Origin: CAJQQY01 sp045104975
GTDB lineage: Bacteria > Bacteroidota > Bacteroidia > Chitinophagales > Saprospiraceae
Length of the DNA stretch: 64,000 nt
Direction of reading: 5' to 3'
Assembly (NCBI GenBank): GCA_045104975.1
Contig: JBGCCY010000024.1
Coordinates: forward strand, 1 to 64,000
The first letter of the stretch is position 1. Each line of letters begins with the position of its first letter. Positions 42,320-50,879 of the stretch are shown here, one piece after another. The notes beneath the pieces are model-generated. The model was not told where the DNA came from. It worked only from the letters and a program-made list of their open reading frames with translations, and ran no database searches. The position numbers and the translations under genes are program-made.

Positions 42320-42539
42320 AAAATACTGATTATCAAATTTTAAAAATAAAACCGAAGTTTAGGAAACATTAAAATCATTTAAGTTTTGACAAGTGCCATG
42401 CAAACCTTTAATATTTAAACTTTGTTCTATTTTTCGTTCCTTTGTTTTTCTTAATTTTAAAGTAACAAATTAATTATTGCAATGTAAAAATTGTAAACTA
42501 TAACTTAAAAAACTTCATCACCTAATTCACCAAAATATT

Positions 42540-44786
42540 ATGAATAGAATTTTTCTTCTCACTTTTATTGTTTTTATTTTTTTTGGAAAAAAAACCGATG
42601 CACAAGATGTTCGAAGATTGGAAGTTGGTTTTGAAAAAAATGGTTTAGATCTACAAAATCCATTTGCTGGAGGATTGAATTCTCCTGAAATCAATGCAGT
42701 CGATTTGAATAATGATGGGGTGTTGGATGCACATTTTTTTGATAAAGCAGGTGAAGTGCATATTACTTTTTTGAACAATGGTTCCACATCTGGAGCTGCT
42801 TATGAATTTGCTCCGGAGTATGCTGGAAATTTTCCAGATACCAAAGGTTGGGTATTGCTAAGAGACTATGATGGAGATGGAATTATGGACATATTTTCCT
42901 ACTCAGATAAACCGGGCATTCATGGATTGAAAGTTCACAAAGGAAGTTACGAAGATGACAAAATTACTTTCACTCGATTATTTCATGCTGATGGGCCGCA
43001 TAATTTGTTATCGTTTTTAATTCCAAATGGAACCTATCCACAGATTGCGATTACCAATGAAGATCTTCCTGCAATTGATGATATTGATAATGATGGAGAC
43101 TTAGATATTTTGACATTTGACTTAGGAGGAGCGACGGTAGAAATGTATAAAAACCTTTCTGTTGAGATGGGATTTGGTTTAGATAGTTTGAAATTTGAAT
43201 TGTATGATAATTGTTGGGGGAATTTTAAAGAAGCAGGCTTGAGTTCCTCTATTCAATTGGGATCAGATACTAATCTTTGTCCATCGCTTTGGGATCCAAC
43301 GGTGGAGACTAGACATTCTGGGTCAACAATTTTGAGTTTAGATGATAATAATGATGGTGACAAAGAAATTATTTTAGGAGATTTGAGTGGAATACATTTG
43401 GTTTATTTGGAAAATGGAGGTGATTCCGAAAATTCATTTATGGTTGATTTTGATCCTACTTATCCAGTCTATGATACGCCTGTGGATATGCCGATTTTTT
43501 TAGCTGCATTTTACTTGGACATGGATAATGATGGAAATAAAGATTTGATTGCTGCACCTAATAATTTTAAATCTTCAGAGGACAATGAAAATATTTGGTT
43601 CTACAAAAATATCACGGACAATGAATTTCCAACCTTCGAATTTCAACAAAATGACTTTTTGGTAGAAACTATGATTGATAATGGAACTGGTGCGAGTCCC
43701 ACTTTTGCGGATGTCAATGCAGATGGATTGATGGATATGGTAGTTGGAAATATTACGTACTTTTTGCCTGGTGGAAATAAGGATTCACGGTTATTTTTAT
43801 ACGAAAATATAGGAACAGCAAATAATCCAAAATACAAGCTGGCTGATGATAATTATCTAGGATTGAATCAATATAATTCTTCGAGTAGTTATTTTAATTT
43901 TTCTCCAACTTTTGGAGATTTGGATAATGATGGAGATTTAGATTTGTTGGTAGGAGAGGAGACTGGCAAATTGGTTTATTTTGAAAATACTGCAGGAGCT
44001 GGGAATCCATTTTCTTTTGGCATGCCTGATTTGAATTTTCAAGATATTGATGCAGGTCAAGGAGTGAATCCTCAAATTATTGATGTCAATCGAGATGGGT
44101 TGAATGACTTGCTAGTAGGTTGGAGGTTAGGGAAAATTATTTATTATCCGAATATCGGAACGACAAACAATCCACAGTTTGAATCTGACCAATTTACAGC
44201 TCCCAATGTTTCTACTTTTGGAGGAATTGATACACGAATTATTCCAGGATTTGATGGTGCAGCATCTCCAAAAATGATAGATGTGAATGGAGAATATGTA
44301 TTATATGTAGGCACTCAACGAGGTCGAATTGAGGTGTTTGAAAATATAGATGGTAACCTAGAGGGAGAGTTTACAATGGTTGATTCCACTTTCGGAAAAA
44401 TTCGAGAAGGGCAAATTACGCATATCGATATCGCAGATATAAATGGTAATGGTAAGATGGATTATATAGTTGGAAATAGTCGAGGTGGGTTAGGATTTTT
44501 CACCTCAGATTTTGCGGTGTCTAATAATAATGTGATAAATGATAATTCGCTGGATATCAAAGTGTTACCTAACCCTGCAAGTGATTTTGTCTATTTTGAA
44601 GTGGACGGATTCAAGGAAGGGAAAACACAATTAAGAATGTTTAATTCAGTTGGACAGGTCGTGTTAGAAAAATCACTTCCGTACTGGAAATCTGGTATTG
44701 ATTTGAGAAGGTTACCAGCGGGAATTTATTTTTGTGAAATTATGATAGGGGAGAATCGAGGCGTGAAGAAATTGATTAAAAAATAA
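42540..44786 (+). CDS. Secreted FG-GAP/VCBS-repeat protein with T9SS sorting domain
   Basis: 748 residues. Signal peptide MNRIFLLTFIVFIFFG, cleavage near DAQ. At least nine calcium-binding DxDxDG-type loops are seen (DLNNDGVLD, DYDGDGIMD, DIDNDGDLD, DMDNDGNKD, DVNADGLMD, DLDNDGDLD, DVNRDGLND, DINGNGKMD), the pattern of integrin-like FG-GAP beta-propeller blades. The last 85 residues (SLDIKVLPNPASDFVYFEV ... LPAGIYFCEIMIGENRGVKKLIKK) are a type A T9SS C-terminal domain. Likely surface-exposed adhesin or scaffold. The start is preceded by an A/T-rich leader. Confidence 0.9.
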   Translation: MNRIFLLTFIVFIFFGKKTDAQDVRRLEVGFEKNGLDLQNPFAGGLNSPEINAVDLNNDGVLDAHFFDKAGEVHITFLNNGSTSGAAYEFAPEYAGNFPDTKGWVLLRDYDGDGIMDIFSYSDKPGIHGLKVHKGSYEDDKITFTRLFHADGPHNLLSFLIPNGTYPQIAITNEDLPAIDDIDNDGDLDILTFDLGGATVEMYKNLSVEMGFGLDSLKFELYDNCWGNFKEAGLSSSIQLGSDTNLCPSLWDPTVETRHSGSTILSLDDNNDGDKEIILGDLSGIHLVYLENGGDSENSFMVDFDPTYPVYDTPVDMPIFLAAFYLDMDNDGNKDLIAAPNNFKSSEDNENIWFYKNITDNEFPTFEFQQNDFLVETMIDNGTGASPTFADVNADGLMDMVVGNITYFLPGGNKDSRLFLYENIGTANNPKYKLADDNYLGLNQYNSSSSYFNFSPTFGDLDNDGDLDLLVGEETGKLVYFENTAGAGNPFSFGMPDLNFQDIDAGQGVNPQIIDVNRDGLNDLLVGWRLGKIIYYPNIGTTNNPQFESDQFTAPNVSTFGGIDTRIIPGFDGAASPKMIDVNGEYVLYVGTQRGRIEVFENIDGNLEGEFTMVDSTFGKIREGQITHIDIADINGNGKMDYIVGNSRGGLGFFTSDFAVSNNNVINDNSLDIKVLPNPASDFVYFEVDGFKEGKTQLRMFNSVGQVVLEKSLPYWKSGIDLRRLPAGIYFCEIMIGENRGVKKLIKK

Positions 44787-44805
44787 AATGAATATTGTTT
44801 TAAAG

Positions 44806-44833
44806 GTAGAGACAAGGCTTGCCTTGTCTCTAC
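44806..44833. terminator. 28-bp palindrome, bidirectional terminator (copy 2, GAGACAAGGC family)
   Basis: Same as 13948-13975 apart from the base after GACAAGGC in the middle (T for A). It separates the convergent FG-GAP gene and yggS. Confidence 0.8.
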
Positions 44834-44849
44834 AATCGTGATTAATAAA

Positions 44850-45500
44850 TCATCTTTTTCCAAATAACAAACTCCCAATTCTCACCATTGTACTGCCTTC
44901 TGCTGCTGCAATTTCATAATCTCCAGACATCCCCATCGAGATCTCCTTAAAGCTATTTTCGTTTTCAAAAAACTCCCTTTTTAGTTCTTCAAAAATATTT
45001 TTCAATGTTCGGAATTCATTGCGCACTTGATTTTGATTATCCGTAAAAGTCGCCATTCCCATCACACCTACGACTTTAATATTTTCCGCATTTTTATAAA
45101 AATCACTAGTCAAAATTTCCCGAGCTTCGGACAAGTCAAGACCAAATTTAGTGTCCTCCTCTGCGATATGAAATTGCAATAAAATATCGATGACTCGATT
45201 ATTTTTCTTTGCTTGCTTGTCAATTTCTTTCATCAATTTCAGACTTTCTACCGAGTGAATTAAAGCGACAAAAGGAGCAATATATTTCACCTTGTTCGTT
45301 TGCAAATGTCCGATCGCATGCCACAGAATATCTTTGGGAAGTGCTTCATATTTCCACGCCAATTCTTGGACTTTATTTTCACCAAAAACTCTTTGCCCTT
45401 GATCGTATAATTCTTGAATCGCTTCCGCAGGTTTGGTTTTGGAAACAGCTACTAGTTGAGTGGAGGTAGGAGTTAGATTTTTTAAGATTTGTTTTAACAT
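44850..45500 (-). CDS. YggS-family PLP homeostasis protein
   Basis: 216 residues from the ATG at 45500; the longer frame adds a divergent stretch. YggS/PLPBP proteins bind pyridoxal phosphate and help keep its balance. Motifs: LVAVSKTKPAEAIQELYDQGQRVFGENKVQELAWK (Lys of VSKTK), WHAIGHLQTNKVKYIAP, SVESLKLMKEI, FHIAEEDTKFGLD, VVGVMGMATF, and the C-terminal SMGMSGDYEIAAAEGSTMVRIGSLLFG. Length is close to the family norm. Confidence 0.95.
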   Translation of the reverse strand: MLKQILKNLTPTSTQLVAVSKTKPAEAIQELYDQGQRVFGENKVQELAWKYEALPKDILWHAIGHLQTNKVKYIAPFVALIHSVESLKLMKEIDKQAKKNNRVIDILLQFHIAEEDTKFGLDLSEAREILTSDFYKNAENIKVVGVMGMATFTDNQNQVRNEFRTLKNIFEELKREFFENENSFKEISMGMSGDYEIAAAEGSTMVRIGSLLFGKR

Positions 45501-45615
45501 GAGGTTTAATTTAATTTTTTTTATAAAAACATTAACAAGCAAAGACCCACTAAGTTCGGCACGTTTTTCGTTTTTCAAATATTACTTTTTGAAACAATAT
45601 TAAAAAAGAATAAAG

Positions 45616-45822
45616 ATGAATAATTTTCAATTTCAACGAGCAGAAAAAATCACTAGGAGAAAAGCATTAGTTTTTACTATTGTTTTTCATGCCTTGCTTT
45701 TTGGAGGAATTACTTTTGGAACTGAAATGGGCGACAAATTTACAGATACTGTAAAAGAATTTTTCCAAGATGAAAAACCTACCGCTAAGAAAAAAGAACC
45801 TTTAGCTAAAAATAAAAAGTGA
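45616..45822 (+). CDS. Small membrane protein
   Basis: 68 residues with one hydrophobic helix after a basic N-terminus (RRKALVFTIVFHALLFGGITFG) and a charged tail (DEKPTAKKKEPLAKNKK). The N-terminal helix layout recalls the start of TonB-type energy transducers but the protein is far too short. Its stop codon lies inside the stem of the following terminator. I do not recognise a family. Divergent from yggS. Confidence 0.6.
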   Translation: MNNFQFQRAEKITRRKALVFTIVFHALLFGGITFGTEMGDKFTDTVKEFFQDEKPTAKKKEPLAKNKK

Positions 45823-45850
45823 ATAATTGCCATCGGTAATTATTCACTTT
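45816..45850. terminator. Terminator overlapping a stop codon
   Basis: AAAGTGAATAATTGCC pairs with GGTAATTATTCACTTT (one mismatch). The TGA at 45820-45822 of the small gene is in the left arm. The A/T-run edges could terminate both this gene and the convergent deoxynucleoside kinase. Confidence 0.75.
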
Positions 45851-45874
45851 CTATTTGTTGAGTTTATTTTTCAT

Positions 45875-46519
45875 TTAAAATAAACCATGCAATTCTGCGG
45901 AAACCATATTCATTACCTTTCCTAAATCTTCTGGATTATTTTTAAAATCCATCGTATTTACATCAATCACTAAAAGCTTTCCAGCAGTATATCCATCAAT
46001 CCAATTTTCGTATCGTTCATTTAATCTTTTCAAATAATCCAAACTCATATTTCCTTCATAATCTCTACCTCGCGATTGAATATGTGAAACCAAGGTTGAA
46101 ATATCTGCTTTCAAATAAATCAATAAATCTGGCGCTTGCACTTGTGAGGTCATCGTTTTAAAGAGATCAGAATAGTTCTCAAAATCACGCGTCGTCATCA
46201 ATCCCATATCATGTAAGTTGGGAGCAAAAATAAAAGCATCTTCGAAGATTGTTCGATCTTGGATGACCGTTTTATCTCCATTCAGAATATTCAAAATTTG
46301 TCGATATCGACTATTAAGAAAGTAAACTTGCAAATTGAATGACCAACGTTGCATATCGCCATAAAAATCATTGAGATAAGGATTGTCATCAGTAGATTCG
46401 TACTGAACTTCCCAACCGAAATTTTTACCTAATTGAGTACAAAGTGTGGTTTTCCCTGCGCCAATATTTCCAGCAACTGCTACATATTTGACTTCTTTTT
46501 TTGTTTCCTCCGACTTCAT
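45875..46519 (-). CDS. Deoxynucleoside kinase
   Basis: 214 residues of the dNK family that phosphorylates salvaged deoxynucleosides. P-loop VAGNIGAGKTTLCTQLG; QRWSFNLQVYFLNSRYRQI; the DRS-like motif VIQDRTIFEDAFIFA; and the lid RGRDYEGNMSLDYLKRLNERYENWID. The pattern fits the bacterial deoxyadenosine/deoxyguanosine kinase branch; specificity is not clear from sequence. A TAttTTCG element lies 73 bases upstream. Confidence 0.93.
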   Translation of the reverse strand: MKSEETKKEVKYVAVAGNIGAGKTTLCTQLGKNFGWEVQYESTDDNPYLNDFYGDMQRWSFNLQVYFLNSRYRQILNILNGDKTVIQDRTIFEDAFIFAPNLHDMGLMTTRDFENYSDLFKTMTSQVQAPDLLIYLKADISTLVSHIQSRGRDYEGNMSLDYLKRLNERYENWIDGYTAGKLLVIDVNTMDFKNNPEDLGKVMNMVSAELHGLF

Positions 46520-46591
46520 TGTTATCTTTTATGAATATGTGTATTATGATTTTATCAAAAGCGAATGTGATCCTAGCTTGCTTATTAGTTG

Positions 46592-46599
46592 CGAAAATA
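46592..46599 (-). promoter_or_regulatory. -7 element of the deoxynucleoside kinase gene
   Basis: TAttTTCG followed by C on the minus strand, a common variant of TAnnTTTG; no clear -33 element. Confidence 0.35.
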
Positions 46600-46808
46600 C
46601 GATTCCTATATTTATTTTTGGAATTTAAGGTTTTAAAGTTTTCCACTAAATTTTGAGAAGTTGTCAAAAACTTGTTAAGCTTTAAAATTCGAGAGGAGCT
46701 ATTTATATATTGTGTTTTAAAAAAGGTTAATTTGCAATTCCATTTTGGGAAAAGAATAAAATCATGCGATTGACAGATAAAAACCTATCAATCATCTAAT
46801 ATTTTAAA

Positions 46809-47096
46809 ATGAAAATAGATCAATCATTAATTTCGAAACTCGAACATTTAGCTCGCTTGGAACTTTCAGATGCTGAAAAAGATGGAATCCAAAATGATCT
46901 CAACAATATTCTACAAATGGTTGAAAAAATGAATGAGCTAAATACCGATAATGTCGAACCACTCATCTATATCAATGAACAACAAAATGTGTGGCGAGAG
47001 GATAAAGTAGCTAATCAAGTCGATCGAAAGGACGCACTTCGGAACGCACCAGATAAAAATGAACAATTTTTTAAGGTGCCTAAGGTTATTAAGTGA
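46809..47096 (+). CDS. gatC: Glutamyl/aspartyl-tRNA amidotransferase subunit C
   Basis: Small subunit of GatCAB, which converts Glu-tRNA(Gln) and Asp-tRNA(Asn) to the amides. 95 residues with the family pattern LISKLEHLARLELSDAEKDGIQNDLNNILQMVEKMNELNTDNVEP, ending FFKVPKVI. gatA and gatB are not in the window, which is common in this phylum. It is followed by the ACGTCTAACGTTCAACG motif and an ABC ATPase gene. Confidence 0.93.
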   Translation: MKIDQSLISKLEHLARLELSDAEKDGIQNDLNNILQMVEKMNELNTDNVEPLIYINEQQNVWREDKVANQVDRKDALRNAPDKNEQFFKVPKVIK

Positions 47097-47162
47097 AAAG
47101 GTTAAACGTTTAACGTAAAACGTCTAACGTTCAACGATTAAAACAATCAACAAAAAAATAAA

Positions 47163-47873
47163 ATGAATCCAATAATTTCAGTTAAAGAATTGCGGAAAAC
47201 ATACATAATGGGAGTGGAAGAAATCCATGCCTTAAAAAATGTGTCTGTAGATATTAGAAAGAATGAATATGTTGCATTGATGGGGCCTTCTGGTTCTGGC
47301 AAATCAACTTTGATGAATTTGCTAGGTTGCTTAGATACACCGAGTAGCGGGAATTATTTTTTGAATGACATAGATGTGAGTGAAATGACCGATGGAGAAT
47401 TGGCAGAGGTTAGAAATAAAGAAATTGGATTCGTATTCCAAACCTTTAATCTATTGCCTCGATTATCTTCTTTGGATAATGTGGCGTTGCCATTAGTTTA
47501 TGCAGGTTTAGGAAAAAAAGCAAGAAAAGAAAAAGCAGCAAAAGCATTAAATGCGGTTGGCCTAGGTGATCGAATGGATCATAGACCTAACGAACTTTCA
47601 GGTGGTCAACGGCAAAGAGTTGCAATTGCAAGAGCTTTGGTAAATGATCCTGCCATCATTCTTGCCGATGAGCCGACAGGAAATTTAGATACTAAAACTT
47701 CTGTGGAGATTATGGAAATTTTTGAAAAATTGCATGAACAAGGCAATACCATTATTTTAGTTACGCACGAACCTGACATTGCTGAACATGCACATCGAAT
47801 TATTCGACTGAGAGATGGATTAGTAGAATTGGATGAGAAGAATGAGAAGATAGTTCGAGCAGCAGAAAGATAA
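47163..47873 (+). CDS. ABC transporter ATP-binding protein (LolD/MacB type)
   Basis: 236 residues with Walker A GPSGSGKSTLMNLLG, Q-loop GFVFQTFNLLPRLSSLDN, signature ELSGGQRQRVAIARAL, Walker B ILADEPTGNLDTKTS and H-loop LVTHEPD. The LNKLxxLDNVxLPLxY-type pattern (LDNVALPLVYAG) belongs to the LolD/MacB/FtsE clade, used for lipoprotein release or macrolide and peptide export. The permease is not adjacent, so the substrate is open. A terminator follows. Confidence 0.93.
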   Translation: MNPIISVKELRKTYIMGVEEIHALKNVSVDIRKNEYVALMGPSGSGKSTLMNLLGCLDTPSSGNYFLNDIDVSEMTDGELAEVRNKEIGFVFQTFNLLPRLSSLDNVALPLVYAGLGKKARKEKAAKALNAVGLGDRMDHRPNELSGGQRQRVAIARALVNDPAIILADEPTGNLDTKTSVEIMEIFEKLHEQGNTIILVTHEPDIAEHAHRIIRLRDGLVELDEKNEKIVRAAER

Positions 47874-47910
47874 ACCAAGTTTTAAGTTTACGATTGTTAA
47901 ATAAATTGAG

Positions 47911-47944
47911 AGCGAATTTGAACAAAAATCAAATTCGCTTTTTT
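47911..47944 (+). terminator. Terminator after the ABC ATPase gene
   Basis: AGCGAATTTGA (47911-47921) pairs perfectly with TCAAATTCGCT (47929-47939), then T-run. Confidence 0.85.
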
Positions 47945-48006
47945 AATACTTAGATTTAATTGTTTACTTTGAGAAGTAATATTTTCTCATTCAAAAAACT
48001 AGAAAA

Positions 48007-48432
48007 ATGGACAAGAGTAAAATCATAAAAAAATATTCTAATGGAGAAGTTACCGTAGTTTGGGAACCAGGTAAATGTATTCATGCAGGAAATTGTGTTC
48101 GAGGACTTCCCGAAGTTTTTGATGCTAAAGCTAAACCTTGGATTAATATCGAAGGCGCAGATACGAAATCGATTATTAATCAAGTAAAAGATTGCCCTTC
48201 TGGAGCACTATCCATTTTGGAAAATGAGAAATCAGAAGCACAACAATCAGCAAATACTAAGATCGAATTAATGAAAAATGGCCCCATGGTAATTGATGGA
48301 GAAATTAAATTAACTCAGGCAGATGGAAGTGTAATTTTAAAAAATAAAAAAACAGCCTTTTGTCGATGTGGAGCGTCTTCTCGAAAACCATATTGTGATG
48401 GATCACACACCGGTGCGGGTTTTGTTGGGTAA
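48007..48432 (+). CDS. Fer4_19-type ferredoxin domain plus CDGSH iron-sulfur domain protein
   Basis: 141 residues. The first 70 carry the divergent 4Fe-4S ferredoxin-like pattern (VTVVWEPGKCIHAGNCVRGLPEVFD, then VKDCPSGALSI; three Cys in the common mono-cluster layout). The second half (NGPMVIDGEIKLTQADGS, FCRCGASSRKPYCDGSH) is a CDGSH (mitoNEET-type) domain with ligands C-x-C-x(9)-C-x(3)-H. The two are often fused in bacteria. Soluble; probably an electron carrier or cluster-transfer protein. The partner is unknown. Confidence 0.88.
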   Translation: MDKSKIIKKYSNGEVTVVWEPGKCIHAGNCVRGLPEVFDAKAKPWINIEGADTKSIINQVKDCPSGALSILENEKSEAQQSANTKIELMKNGPMVIDGEIKLTQADGSVILKNKKTAFCRCGASSRKPYCDGSHTGAGFVG

Positions 48433-48490
48433 AAAATTATTTAAAGATTAAGAAAATTGAAGAAACGTCAAAAGAATCAAAAATAAAATA

Positions 48491-49042
48491 ATGGCATTTA
48501 AAATTTATACAAAAACAGGAGACTCAGGAGAAACAGGTTTGTTTGGAGGAAAACGATTGCCTAAAAGTCACCTTCGAATAGAAAGTTACGGAACAGTCGA
48601 TGAGTTGAATTCATGGATTGGACTTATCCGTGATTTGACGGAGTTTCCAAAGACAGAAGGGGTTTTGGAAAATGTGCAAAATCGATTGTTTGAGATCGGT
48701 TCCAATTTAGCTTCAGATCCCTCCAAAGCAATGAATGTTCCTGAAGTGAAAGAGGCAGCCATCACCTTATTGGAAAAAGAAATTGATCGAATGGAGAAAG
48801 ATTTGCCTCCTTTAAAAACTTTTATTTTACCAGGTGGACATCCAATTGTTTCTCAGATTCACATTGCAAGGTGTGTTTGTCGAAGAGCAGAAAGGGGAGT
48901 AGTTGGATTAGCGATCATCGACGAAGTACCTGATATTTTAATTCAATATTTGAATCGTTTATCAGATTATTTATTTGTTCTTTCTCGATGGGTGGGAATG
49001 AAACTCGATGCGAAGGAACTTCCTTGGATTCCTGCGAAATAA
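48491..49042 (+). CDS. Cob(I)alamin adenosyltransferase, PduO type
   Basis: 183 residues. PduO-type ATR makes adenosylcobalamin from cob(I)alamin and ATP. Signatures: IYTKTGDSGETGLFGGKRLPKSHLRIESYGTVDELNSWIGL (with the ATP-binding N-terminus), ILPGGHPIVSQIHIARCVCRRAERGVVG and the C-terminal YLNRLSDYLFVLSRW. Length is normal. No other cobalamin genes are adjacent; it probably serves salvage for enzymes such as methylmalonyl-CoA mutase (inference). Confidence 0.93.
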   Translation: MAFKIYTKTGDSGETGLFGGKRLPKSHLRIESYGTVDELNSWIGLIRDLTEFPKTEGVLENVQNRLFEIGSNLASDPSKAMNVPEVKEAAITLLEKEIDRMEKDLPPLKTFILPGGHPIVSQIHIARCVCRRAERGVVGLAIIDEVPDILIQYLNRLSDYLFVLSRWVGMKLDAKELPWIPAK

Positions 49043-49114
49043 CGGTGAATGTTTAACGGTGAACGGTTAATTACCCAAGAGGTGTTAACTGTTCACCGTT
49101 AATAATTCACCGTT
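49041..49114. repeat. Inverted repeat, AACGGTGAA family
   Basis: 49041-49070 pairs with 49085-49114 (27 of 30). It lies between convergent genes and contains the stop codon of both the adenosyltransferase and the P450. Confidence 0.8.
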
Positions 49115-50459
49115 TTTTTACGTTCATCTGGATACCATATTTTGGTTGAAGAGTTACGTAGGGCATTGCTTCAATTATTTGATCTTTCACTAATTCAAAA
49201 TCATATCTTTTTAACAATTCCAAAATAACCATTTGCATCTCCATCATAGCAAAATTATTTCCTATGCAAAGCCTTGGACCACCACCGAAAGGCATATAGG
49301 CAAAAGAGGGTTTACCTTTCATATTTTCTTTTTCAAATCTTTCAGGAATAAAACTTTCAGGCTCCTTCCAATATTTTTTGGAATGATGAAGTCCATAAAT
49401 ATAAATGGCAAACATCCGATCTTTTGGAATATGATAATCTTTGATGTCATCTGGTTCGTTGGCCAATCTATCTGTAATCCAAGCAGGTGGATAAATTCGC
49501 ATCGTTTCTTGAATGACTTGAGTGGTATATTTTAATTTTGGGAAATCAGAAAACTCAACCTCTCGATCACCGACAACTTCTTGATATTCAGCACGGATTT
49601 TTTTAGTAGCAGCTGGATTTTTGCACAATAAATAAAATGCCCAAGCAAGTGCATTGGCCGAAGTTTCATGCCCAGCAACAAAAAGAATTAAAGACTCATC
49701 CAATAATTGTAAATCAGTCATTCCTTCATTGGTATCTTCATATCGAGCAGCTAAAAGCATATCCAAAAGATCATCATGAGATTTTCCACTTGCTCTTCGT
49801 TCCTGAATTATTCTTAAAATGATGGCTCTAGATTCTTGTGAAATTTTGAGTTGCCGCTTCGATTTTCCAGTCAGAAAAAACCAAGGAATCATGTAAGGTT
49901 GTCGAAGTCTTTGAACAATATATTCTTGAATTTCTTGAATGTTGCCAGCAAGTGTAATCATTTCTTCATCACTTACACTTGTCGTGAAAAGAGATTTGGC
50001 AACTACTTGAAAAGCCATTTTTGTCATTTCAATTGATAGGTCAAAAGGTTGATTGGCGGTAGCTAATTTGTCCAAATCTTTCCAAGATTCTTGAACCACT
50101 TTTAACATCACATCAGAAAGTGCAGCCAGCTTGGCTCGGTGAAATCCAGGTTGAATCAATCGACGCTGCCGCAACCAATAACTTCCGTCACTTGTCAATA
50201 AACCTTGTCCTGCAAATTGAGCAATCATCTTAGTTTGAATTTCAGATTTGCGATAATTACGATTATTTTTCTGCATCACATGTTGGACGATTTCTGGATC
50301 GGTGGTGAAGATTGCTTTCGAAAATCCACCCATGTACATAGCAAATATTTCTCCTTTTTCTTCCACAAATTCATTTAAAACAGGAAGTGGATTTTTTACA
50401 AATCTAAAAGCATTTACGAGAGTCGTTCGACGTGGGATGAGAGGGATTTTTTTACTCAT
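49107..50459 (-). CDS. Cytochrome P450
   Basis: 450 residues, class with an oxygen-binding I helix (ILFVAGHETSANALAWAFYLL), ExxR (QETMRIYPPAW), PERF (FIPERFEKENMKGKPSFAYMPFGGGPRLCIGNNFAMME with the heme-ligand Cys in GGGPRLCIG). It is a soluble-type P450, as no N-terminal anchor is seen. The overall pattern resembles the CYP102/CYP4-like fatty-acid hydroxylase group, but the substrate is unknown and no redox partner is adjacent (the Fe-S protein at 48007 is a possible but unproven one). Its C-terminus ends in the intergenic repeat. Confidence 0.94.
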   Translation of the reverse strand: MSKKIPLIPRRTTLVNAFRFVKNPLPVLNEFVEEKGEIFAMYMGGFSKAIFTTDPEIVQHVMQKNNRNYRKSEIQTKMIAQFAGQGLLTSDGSYWLRQRRLIQPGFHRAKLAALSDVMLKVVQESWKDLDKLATANQPFDLSIEMTKMAFQVVAKSLFTTSVSDEEMITLAGNIQEIQEYIVQRLRQPYMIPWFFLTGKSKRQLKISQESRAIILRIIQERRASGKSHDDLLDMLLAARYEDTNEGMTDLQLLDESLILFVAGHETSANALAWAFYLLCKNPAATKKIRAEYQEVVGDREVEFSDFPKLKYTTQVIQETMRIYPPAWITDRLANEPDDIKDYHIPKDRMFAIYIYGLHHSKKYWKEPESFIPERFEKENMKGKPSFAYMPFGGGPRLCIGNNFAMMEMQMVILELLKRYDFELVKDQIIEAMPYVTLQPKYGIQMNVKKR

Positions 50460-50879
50460 AAGTATTTGATTTTCAATTAGTTAGGTGTATTTTTTTTGTG
50501 AGAGAGTAAATTAAGAGTTATGTTTTTAAAATTAATAATTATTGTTGTGAAAAATACCTAAGACAAACATGATTTATTAATTAGATTCTTTATGAATAAA
50601 ATATAACCTTATTTTTTATACAAAAATGGTGGGTGTCACTCGATGATGATTATTCAAAAAAAAGCCAGAAACTTTGAATTTTCTTTTATTAAAAAAAGCT
50701 TAAAAAGCAAGACTTGGTATAAATCTTGTTTTTGCAAAAGTCAGTATGTTTTAGTTTTTATCCCCAATAAAAACTACTGCTATTTCGTTTGGAAAATTGT
50801 TCCCTTCTTGCTTTTCCAAAAATATATATTTCCCACCACCAATTTTCTAACACATATTTTTACTATCTAATATTTCAAA
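50460..50879. other. 420-base gap between P450 and the MORN gene
   Basis: Holds the divergent promoters. A 75-codon ORF at 50643-50870 (MMIIQKKARNFEF...) has A/T-rich, Phe/Lys/Tyr/Cys composition without family resemblance and probably is not a gene. An imperfect hairpin near 50700-50740 (GCAAGACTTGG...TCTTGTTTTTGC) is present. No RNA gene recognised. Confidence 0.45.

Noticed and set aside
50643..50870. 75-codon plus-strand ORF before the MORN gene
   Set aside because: A/T-rich composition dominated by Lys, Phe, Tyr and Cys, no family resemblance, no signal peptide and no promoter; it fits chance in the upstream region.
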